Source of the DNA: CAZEQH01 sp964566875
GTDB taxonomy: Bacteria; Patescibacteriota; Minisyncoccia; Minisyncoccales; JANBVM01
Direction: 5' to 3'
DNA length: 18,563 nucleotides
Assembly (NCBI GenBank): GCA_964566875.1
Contig: CAZMJM010000014.1
Location: forward strand, 1-18,563
A model generated the notes under the pieces. It was not told the DNA's origin and did not search any database. It worked only from the letters and a program-made list of their open reading frames with translations. The position numbers were made by a program, and so were the translations under genes. This document shows positions 13,466 to 18,563 of this stretch, piece by piece (positions within the stretch are counted from its first letter, which is position 1; every line of letters starts with the position of its first letter).

Positions 13466-14464
13466 TTATTCGCAGCTTCCTGAACCACCGGAAGTGCTCT
13501 CGTCCATTCCAAAACCAGCGGAAAAAGCGGTATCCGACAGGGTCTGGGAACAGGCTGACGGAGGAGATTCAAAGGCATTGCAGACCGCTTCCTTGAAGCT
13601 CTCCGGAGAACGGGAAGGTAGGTTGACCACCGCATCATTAATTACCAGGGTGGGAGACCCGCCCACTCCATACTTTTCGTTCAAATCCTTCTGGACGTCG
13701 AAAAGCGGGTAACTTCCGCTCAACCAGGTGTTCTGGTCTGCAAACTGGCTGTAGATGCTATACTGCTGATCGGTTGCCTGCACACAGCTGTCTATTTCAC
13801 TCTTGTCGATTCCTGCCTGCTGAAAACACTTTTCTGAATCGCCGTCCTGAACAAAACAGGTAAGATAGTCTGCGTACCTGTCATTTTCATCCTGCTGAAT
13901 GCAGTATTGGTTCAGGTTCTCGGCTATCTCCTTCTCCCCGTGCATAATATAATCCACGAAGTACACTCCCATATCGGCCTGGGCGCTCAGCAAATTATAA
14001 ACCGGCAGGAACATCTTTTCAGCCTGAAGACCGTAAGGACAATAGGACATCACGAAAAGTTTAACGTCCGGTCTTGCCCTCGGCGTCACTTCGGTAGCTG
14101 CGGCTGCCTGCCCCTCTCCCTCTCCCTGGACAGAGGCCATTTCATATCCTTCCGGGAAGAGGTACTTGCCGTCCCGGCTGATATAAGAGTCGTATTCCTG
14201 GTCGTCTATCTTTATTTTTATTTTGTAGATACTGCCCTCGTCATCAACCGATACCAGGGAAGCCGTCCTTCCCTGTGGTTCCAATATATTCTTGTTAATG
14301 AAGTCAAGGGCCTTTTGGCCTGCCTCAGCAGAGGACAGAACCTCGCTGGTACTCCCGGCGTTCCCCCCTTTATCAAAAAAGAGAAAATAACCTGCCACAA
14401 GCAGGACGCCAGCCAGAGCTATGACCATTAAAGGTATTAATAGTTTTGTTTTTTCCTTAGCCAT
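13466..14464 (-). CDS. Membrane-anchored DsbA-like thioredoxin-fold protein with a CPYG site
   Basis: One N-terminal hydrophobic helix (residues about 8-30) anchors an extracytoplasmic protein. Residues about 45-108 form a small beta-rich domain I cannot name, ending in YISRDGKYLFPEGYE. From about 133 a thioredoxin-like domain follows: VKLFVMSYCPYGLQAEK contains a single-cysteine CPYG (C142, not CxxC), and a cis-proline is at GGSPTLVIN (P271). Additional cysteines at 188, 203, 213, 227, 295, 305 and a near-terminal C331 (SGGSGSCE) resemble the multi-cysteine layout of DsbA/GILT-like proteins. A role in disulfide exchange outside the membrane is likely, but oxidase, reductase and isomerase cannot be told apart from sequence. 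It is expressed from its own promoter, upstream of the glutaredoxin gene. Confidence 0.78.
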   Translation of the reverse strand: MAKEKTKLLIPLMVIALAGVLLVAGYFLFFDKGGNAGSTSEVLSSAEAGQKALDFINKNILEPQGRTASLVSVDDEGSIYKIKIKIDDQEYDSYISRDGKYLFPEGYEMASVQGEGEGQAAAATEVTPRARPDVKLFVMSYCPYGLQAEKMFLPVYNLLSAQADMGVYFVDYIMHGEKEIAENLNQYCIQQDENDRYADYLTCFVQDGDSEKCFQQAGIDKSEIDSCVQATDQQYSIYSQFADQNTWLSGSYPLFDVQKDLNEKYGVGGSPTLVINDAVVNLPSRSPESFKEAVCNAFESPPSACSQTLSDTAFSAGFGMDESTSGGSGSCE

Positions 14465-14494
14465 GTTTAAACTTATTATTTTTGATATGGCTCA

Positions 14495-14522
14495 ATTATA
14501 GCAGAAATGCTCATCTTGTAAA
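14495..14522 (-). promoter_or_regulatory. Promoter of the DsbA-like/glutaredoxin unit, extended -10
   Basis: On the minus strand TTTACA (14522-14517), a 16-nt spacer and a perfect TATAAT (14500-14495) preceded by TGC. The promoter starts just after the DUF1858 gene stop codon, about 31 nt before the DsbA-like ATG. Confidence 0.68.
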
Positions 14523-14526
14523 GACT

Positions 14527-14730
14527 TCACATTCCATTGAGCTCCTTTAGAAGTTTGTCTGTATCAATGCCGTACTGCTGGCAGACCTCACCTATTTTTA
14601 ATTTCTCCATCTCCATTGCGGCAAACGGACAGGTCAGGCAGGGCAGGTCATACTTTGCCAAAACCTCCTGACTGCCGGGACTATTCAGAATTTCAGCCAA
14701 GGCGGAATCTTTTGTGAATTTTTTTTCCAT
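14527..14730 (-). CDS. DUF1858-type redox-disulfide domain protein, 67 aa
   Basis: A small cytoplasmic protein whose cysteine pattern matches the hybrid-cluster-protein-associated disulfide domain (DUF1858). LPCLTCPFA holds C31 and C34, followed by KLKIGEVCQQYGID with C50. The N-terminal half (DSALAEILNSPGSQEVLAKYDL) is the usual helical lead-in. Family function is poorly known; the domain is found beside or fused to redox proteins, which fits its position next to the DsbA-like and glutaredoxin genes. Length (67 aa) is the standalone size. There is no Shine-Dalgarno. The upstream side is the repeat-rich, gap-containing region, so its promoter could not be identified. Confidence 0.83.
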   Translation of the reverse strand: MEKKFTKDSALAEILNSPGSQEVLAKYDLPCLTCPFAAMEMEKLKIGEVCQQYGIDTDKLLKELNGM

Positions 14731-14770
14731 AAAGGAATAAATTTTGTTATTTCTATTATTTATGTCCTAT

Positions 14771-14797
14771 CTTGTCCTACCGGTTAGGTAGGACAAG
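14771..14797. repeat. Perfect 11-bp inverted repeat hairpin
   Basis: CTTGTCCTACC (14771-14781) and GGTAGGACAAG (14787-14797) pair perfectly around GGTTA. No T run follows on either strand, so this is not a standard terminator. Confidence 0.75.
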
Positions 14798-14814
14798 GGG
14801 TTTGAAGCCTGTCT

Positions 14815-15024
14815 CGCCCTAGGGCGGATTCAGGGTTCGAAGTTCGGGGTTCGAATAACGTATCCTTTGNNNNNNNNNNNNNNNNNNNNNNNNNNNNNNN
14901 NNNNNNNNNNNNNNNNNNNNNNNNNNNNNNNNNNNNNNNNNNNNNNNNNNNNNNNNNNNNNNNNNNNNNCGCCCTAGGGCGGATTCAGGGTTCGAAGTTC
15001 GGGGTTCGAATAACGTATCCTTTG
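14815..15024. repeat. Two 55-bp direct copies flanking a 100-N gap
   Basis: Positions 14815-14869 are identical to 14970-15024 (offset 155). Between them lie exactly 100 N (14870-14969), the conventional placeholder for a gap of unknown length. The unit starts with the 12-bp palindrome CGCCCTAGGGCG and contains GGTTCGAAGTTCGGGG. The length of 55 equals a common assembly k-mer size, so a scaffolding artefact is likely. Confidence 0.9.
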
Positions 15025-15044
15025 CAACCTCTATAACCTTTAAA

Positions 15045-15119
15045 CTGGCTTTTAAGGAGAGATTATCACATGGCCAGCCAGCCTCCATCCACCACTACTA
15101 CTGAGCCCGTCATGTAGGA
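15045..15119. pseudogene. 75-bp duplicate of the SDR gene 3' end
   Basis: These 75 bases are an exact copy of 15279-15353 (offset 234) and contain the last 17 codons of the SDR gene (SYMTGSVVVVDGGWLAM and stop, in short pieces), plus 21 nt downstream of it. Nothing codes upstream of the fragment on the minus strand. It is either a partial duplication or an assembly artefact next to the gap. Confidence 0.75.
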
Positions 15120-15299
15120 TTACTTTTTGAAGGCAGCTGGCGGAAGGCGACGCTTCGCAGCCGAGCCCCATAAGGGATAGCACTTACTCTTAACAAGGCG
15201 GAGGCTCGGCGAGAAACAGAAACAGCGGTGAAAAAATAATTATTGCTGAAGAGCTGATTTCGTGTCGCCTGTAGGCAGCTGGCTTTTAAGGAGAGATTA

Positions 15300-16052
15300 T
15301 CACATGGCCAGCCAGCCTCCATCCACCACTACTACTGAGCCCGTCATGTAGGAAGAGTCATCGGAAGCCAAGAATAGCACTGCCTTTGACACCTCCTCTG
15401 GCTTCCCAATCCTGTGCATGGGTATCCTGGCTAATGTCCCTTCCATGGTCTTTTCGTCGCCGGAAGACCCCATGGGCGTATCGATGGCCCCGGGAGCTAT
15501 GGCATTAACCCTTATGTTGTGGGGTGTCATTTCCAAAGCCAGAGCCTCTGTCATGGCCACTATACCTCCCTTGGAGGCGCAGTAGTGGACTATGCCCGGA
15601 AAACCCACCCCCACCTGCCCCATGGCAATGGAAGCAATGTTGACGATGGAGCCCGATTTCTGCTTAACCATCTCTCTGGCGCAAGCCTGGGCACAGAGAA
15701 AATACCCCTTCAGGTTGACATCCATAATCTTGTTCCAATCCTGCTCGGTCAGTTCCAGGAACGGTTTGAACGACAGGATGCCCGCATTATTAACAAGAAT
15801 GTCTATCTTACCGAAGGCGTCCAGGGTTTTCTTCACCATCTCTTCCACCTCCTCTTTTTTACTGACGTCGCATTTAACGGCCAGGGCCTCCCCTCCCTTC
15901 TTTTTTATCCCATCTGCCACCTTCTGGCAGTCTTCCAGAGAGATGTCGGAAACCACCACCCTGGCTCCGGCTTCGGCTAAAGTGAAGGCGTGTGCCTTTC
16001 CCATGCCTCTCCTGGCTCCGGTAATAATTGCTACTTTATTTTTTAAGTTCAT
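15300..16052 (-). CDS. Short-chain dehydrogenase/reductase, FabG-like
   Basis: A classical 250-aa NAD(P)-dependent oxidoreductase. The cofactor motif TGARRGMG is at 11-18, NNAG at 88-91, and the catalytic set is S141 in NIASIAM, Y157 and K161 in YCASK. IRVNAIAPGAIDTPM (180-194) and a terminal VVVDGGW are typical. An aspartate at the end of the second strand (SDI, D36) favours NAD over NADP. The substrate cannot be assigned; 3-oxoacyl-ACP reductase is the default guess, but an alcohol or sugar dehydrogenase is equally possible. It lies 38 nt downstream of the thioredoxin-CcdA gene, and its 3' end is duplicated in the adjoining repeat region. There is no Shine-Dalgarno. Confidence 0.9.
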   Translation of the reverse strand: MNLKNKVAIITGARRGMGKAHAFTLAEAGARVVVSDISLEDCQKVADGIKKKGGEALAVKCDVSKKEEVEEMVKKTLDAFGKIDILVNNAGILSFKPFLELTEQDWNKIMDVNLKGYFLCAQACAREMVKQKSGSIVNIASIAMGQVGVGFPGIVHYCASKGGIVAMTEALALEMTPHNIRVNAIAPGAIDTPMGSSGDEKTMEGTLARIPMHRIGKPEEVSKAVLFLASDDSSYMTGSVVVVDGGWLAM

Positions 16053-16090
16053 AAATTTATATTCTTTAGTATATTCTGCGACCTTTTATC

Positions 16091-17251
16091 CTAACCAAAA
16101 GCCAAAATTTCAGGCTTTATCAGCATAACCACTCCAAGAATCAACAGCACCAAGGATGAAATTAATTTTACCGCCTTAAGATATTTCTCGGAAACCTGGG
16201 TAATGCGCAGGGTGGCAGCCGCCAAGAGAAATATTATGAAGTCATCAAGCATATACAGGACAACATATATAAATAGATAAAAATAGTAAGAAGCAGCGGG
16301 TAGATTGAAGGAAGTGAGTATTTTGGTAAAAGCCAGGGGAAAGCCGAAAGAGCAAACCAGCTCAACAAAATTGATGCCGGCCGCCACCACCGCTACCCCC
16401 GCCAACATGAATATCAGAGATTTCTTGGAATCCATGAGGTTCTGCATTTTGGCAAACATCTTTTGTTCCCACCTGGTAAACCAATTACTTTTCCCTTCTG
16501 TATCAACCCGGCATATCTTGCAGATAATGCCGTGGAAGTAGTCTTTCAGCATAAAAACCGCAAAAACGATAATAATCACTCCCACCAGGTTGGTTATAAA
16601 ATTAATTTTCTCCAGAACCATAAACAGATTGAAAGAGGCTGTAATGAAAACAAAATAGACTACACCGGAAACCAGGATAAAGGTACCTCCTATCCACAGA
16701 ACCTTTTCCCTGGCACCCGTGGCTATCAGCGAAGTGAGCAGAAATCCTAAAGCCACCATGGCACAGGCGTTGAACCCGTCCAATCCTCCCATCACTACTG
16801 CCAACCCCAGGGGAGAAAGCCGCGCCAAGGATATCTCTCCCAGTATCGGGACCCTTATTACCGCCGGCGTAGTAGTCGAGGAGCCCCCCAGACACTCTAT
16901 TAAGCAAGACTCTATCCTTCCGCCTATCTGTTCATCAAAACCAATGAAATATCTCTGGGGCGTAAACAGCACCGGCACCATTCCCCATTCCTCCTGAGGC
17001 ACTCCGTATTGCTGATAAAACTGCACGAGAACCTCCTGATTTTCAGGATGATATGCTATCTCGTATTCGTTTACCGCAAGTTCCGGGTACTTTTCCTCCA
17101 GTGCGTCCAAGAAGGCCCTTTCCTCCTTACAATGCGGACAGGTACTGCTGTAAAACAAAGTAAATTCCACGGGGTCTGCAGCTGAAACAACATGACTTAT
17201 GAGAACGGCGGCGGCGGCAATTGCAAATAGCAACGGAACTAATTTTTTCAT
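16091..17251 (-). CDS. Thioredoxin domain fused to a CcdA/DsbD-like membrane domain
   Basis: Likely carries electrons across the membrane to extracytoplasmic thiols. A signal sequence or helix (residues about 1-24, ending VVSAA) is followed by a thioredoxin-like domain with C38-P-H-C41 (LFYSSTCPHCKEE) and VPVLF. From about 143 there are six predicted membrane helices (about 143-175, 185-210, 218-236, 278-302, 322-350, 360-378). Two intramembrane cysteines, C163 in DGFNACAM and C300 in VELVCSFGFP, sit where CcdA/DsbD has its redox pair. A cytoplasmic loop has CKIC (244-247) and a further pair C116/C120 follows the thioredoxin domain. ATG overlaps the thiI stop as ATGA, so the genes are translationally coupled. 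The donor could be cytoplasmic thioredoxin or the glutaredoxin. Confidence 0.82.
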   Translation of the reverse strand: MKKLVPLLFAIAAAAVLISHVVSAADPVEFTLFYSSTCPHCKEERAFLDALEEKYPELAVNEYEIAYHPENQEVLVQFYQQYGVPQEEWGMVPVLFTPQRYFIGFDEQIGGRIESCLIECLGGSSTTTPAVIRVPILGEISLARLSPLGLAVVMGGLDGFNACAMVALGFLLTSLIATGAREKVLWIGGTFILVSGVVYFVFITASFNLFMVLEKINFITNLVGVIIIVFAVFMLKDYFHGIICKICRVDTEGKSNWFTRWEQKMFAKMQNLMDSKKSLIFMLAGVAVVAAGINFVELVCSFGFPLAFTKILTSFNLPAASYYFYLFIYVVLYMLDDFIIFLLAAATLRITQVSEKYLKAVKLISSLVLLILGVVMLIKPEILAFG

Positions 17252-18432
17252 GATTTGTTTGTTTGATTATTATAATCAATGAATAACATGGAGGTGCCCT
17301 TCAGGGCCGCCTCTATCATGCCATTGATATCCAATTTCTCCTCCTCTTTTTCCACTTCCTCCGGGTTGGCCCGGGTCTCGGGATGTTTAGGAAGAAATCT
17401 AACACAGCAATCTTCGTGGGGAAGGATGGAAATTTCGAAGGTATTGATTTCTTTCGCTTTCCTTATTATCTCCTCTTTGTCCTGACATATCAAGGGCCTT
17501 AAGATGGGAAGTTCCACCGCCCCCTCAACGACCCTGATGTTCTCCAGGGTCTGGGAAGCGACCTGGCCTACGCTTTCGCCGGTTATGAAAACCTGTGCCT
17601 TTTCTCTCGCGGCTATCTCCTGGGCAATCCTCAACATAAATCTGCGGTAGATTAAGACCCTGAGTTTGGCCTCGGTGTTAAGCATCACCTGTTTCTGGAT
17701 GTCGGCGAAGGGAACCAGATAGAGCTTGGCTCCGAACTGGTATTGGGAAAGCATTGAGACCATCCTCTTTACTTTTTCTATAGAATCCTTACTGGTATAG
17801 GGGTGGGCATGGAAGTGGACGAAGATTACCTTAATTCCCCTCTTCATGGCCAGGAAAGCGGCTACCGGAGAGTCTATGCCTCCCGAGATAAGGGCTACCG
17901 CCTTGCCGCTCACCGTTACCGGAAGTCCTCTCAGCCCCTCTATTCTCTGCAGATAAAGGAAGGCATAATCCTCCACTATCTCAAGAAAAAGAGTCAAATC
18001 GGGGTTCTCCAGGTCAACCTCCTTCTTCAACGCTTTGACAACTGATTCTCCCACCCTGGAGTTAATCTGTTGCGACGTCAGAGGAAAATCTTTATTAGAT
18101 CTTTGGGCTGATATCCTGAAACTCTTAAATTTCCGTCCGCGCACCATTTTCACCGCTTCCTTTTCCATCGCCGGAATTTCCTGTCGACAGGAAACGGCAA
18201 AAGAAAAATAAGTAATGCCGAACACCTTTTGCAGGCTATCTGAAATCTTCGTCTCTTTTTTTTGTCCATTCCCGGTCAGCTTGACTATAATCCTCCCCGA
18301 TATCCTCTTAATCAAGCTGAAACTTCCTTCAGGCAGGGACATCCTGATATTTGACATCAGTTTCTCTTCAAAAAACTTCCGGTTCTTCCCTTTTAACCCT
18401 ATCTCACCATAATGACAGATGATGTATTGCAT
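17248..18432 (-). CDS. thiI: tRNA 4-thiouridine synthetase ThiI (no rhodanese domain)
   Basis: Activates U8 of tRNA by adenylation for sulfur insertion, and in some bacteria supplies sulfur for thiamine. MQYIICHYGEIGLKGKN starts the ferredoxin-like domain; the THUMP region follows (about 60-165). The PP-loop SGGIDSPVAAF binds ATP, and HEDCCVRFLPKHP is the usual C-terminal motif. The E. coli rhodanese extension is missing, as in Bacillus-type ThiI, which depends on a separate persulfide donor. An in-frame ATG 60 nt upstream (18492) is rejected as the start because the 20 extra residues (including SPEPAEG) are translated from a dispersed repeat. It ends with TGA overlapping the next gene's ATG. 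Confidence 0.94.
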   Translation of the reverse strand: MQYIICHYGEIGLKGKNRKFFEEKLMSNIRMSLPEGSFSLIKRISGRIIVKLTGNGQKKETKISDSLQKVFGITYFSFAVSCRQEIPAMEKEAVKMVRGRKFKSFRISAQRSNKDFPLTSQQINSRVGESVVKALKKEVDLENPDLTLFLEIVEDYAFLYLQRIEGLRGLPVTVSGKAVALISGGIDSPVAAFLAMKRGIKVIFVHFHAHPYTSKDSIEKVKRMVSMLSQYQFGAKLYLVPFADIQKQVMLNTEAKLRVLIYRRFMLRIAQEIAAREKAQVFITGESVGQVASQTLENIRVVEGAVELPILRPLICQDKEEIIRKAKEINTFEISILPHEDCCVRFLPKHPETRANPEEVEKEEEKLDINGMIEAALKGTSMLFIDYNNQTNKS

Positions 18433-18459
18433 GGTATATGTTCGAAGTTCCCTCCTTCG

Positions 18460-18498
18460 CCCTTCGGCAGGCTCAGGACTACGGGCGGACAAAGCGGG
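18460..18498 (-). repeat. Interspersed GC-rich repeat, copy B
   Basis: On the minus strand CCCGCTTTGTCC, 11 further bases, then TGAGCCTGCCGAAGGG; it matches copy A at 7625-7652, which lacks the 11 bases and has TT for CC. It lies just upstream of the true thiI start. The remaining bases to 18563 show no gene or clear promoter. Confidence 0.7.
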
Positions 18499-18563
18499 GC
18501 GCGGGGTCTTTGTGAGGCAATCAGGTTTCAGGGAGATCTTAAGGCCTGAGCGGGCATGGTTTT

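Larger units (their letters stand above)
14731..15299. other. Repeat-rich intergenic region containing an assembly gap
   Basis: I see no gene in these 569 positions. From left to right they hold an 11-bp perfect inverted repeat (14771-14797), a 55-bp repeat (14815-14869), a run of 100 N (14870-14969), the same 55 bp again (14970-15024), a 75-bp copy of the SDR 3' end (15045-15119), and a 159-nt GC-rich insert (15120-15278). The second 75-bp copy then begins inside the SDR gene. ORFs reading through this stretch depend on repeats or N and are not credible. Confidence 0.85.

Noticed and set aside
14815..15024. CRISPR or tandem repeat array
   Set aside because: Only two copies exist, separated by N. 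There is no spacer pattern and no cas gene in the window.
14819..15322. ORFs starting MEAGWPCDNL in the gap region
   Set aside because: One spans the 100 N, and both start in the duplicated 75-bp SDR segment read in another frame. They look like translations of repeats.
797..18432. UGA recoded as glycine
   Set aside because: TGA ends tsf, pps, the SDR gene, thiI and the DUF1858 gene at the expected protein ends, and no conserved glycine depends on TGA.
18433..18492. Upstream in-frame start of thiI
   Set aside because: The extra residues come from a dispersed repeat, and ThiI proteins begin at the MQYIICHYGEIGLKG-type segment.

Overview
The window looks like a metagenome-assembled scaffold from a Candidate Phyla Radiation (Patescibacteria, probably Parcubacteria-like) bacterium. 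The signs are a divergent 16S rRNA 5' end with compensated helix-1 changes, a very short EF-Ts (147 aa), a release factor lacking its N-terminal domain, almost no Shine-Dalgarno sequences before the start codons, compact gene packing, and GC-rich palindromic intergenic repeats. TGA is used as an ordinary stop codon (tsf, pps, thiI, the SDR gene), so this is not the UGA=Gly code of Gracilibacteria/Absconditabacteria.

Layout. At 1-460 (minus) lie the first ~53 nt of a 16S rRNA gene with a near-consensus promoter, a tRNA-Thr(TGT) gene, and a hairpin-rich stretch that begins like a tRNA 5' half but does not fold as one. At 460-2111 (minus) are rpsB, tsf and a small membrane-anchored ORF. At 2267-3309 (plus, the only plus-strand genes) are rpmE and an N-terminally short prfA, which end at a bidirectional terminator. 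At 3364-5567 (minus) are rplY and a secreted coiled-coil lytic transglycosylase.

At 5693-13127 (minus) is a block of central carbon enzymes: gap, AMP-forming acetyl-CoA synthetase, PEP synthase, class 1 fructose-1,6-bisphosphatase and archaeal-type class I aldolase. PEP synthase and FBPase act in the gluconeogenic direction, so the block suggests carbon flow from acetate/pyruvate toward hexose phosphates. At 13222-14730 (minus) is a thiol/disulfide group: a glutaredoxin-like protein, a membrane-anchored DsbA-like protein with a CPYG active site, and a DUF1858-type redox-disulfide protein. At 15300-18432 (minus) are an SDR oxidoreductase, a thioredoxin-CcdA-like fusion membrane protein, and thiI. 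Together with the cysteine-rich lytic transglycosylase, the thiol genes suggest an extracytoplasmic disulfide-handling system fed by cytoplasmic reductant; this is inference.

Assembly caveat: 14815-15353 contains a run of exactly 100 N flanked by identical 55-bp copies (probably an unmerged k-mer overlap), then a 75-bp exact duplication of the SDR 3' end. Gene order across this region should be treated as provisional.
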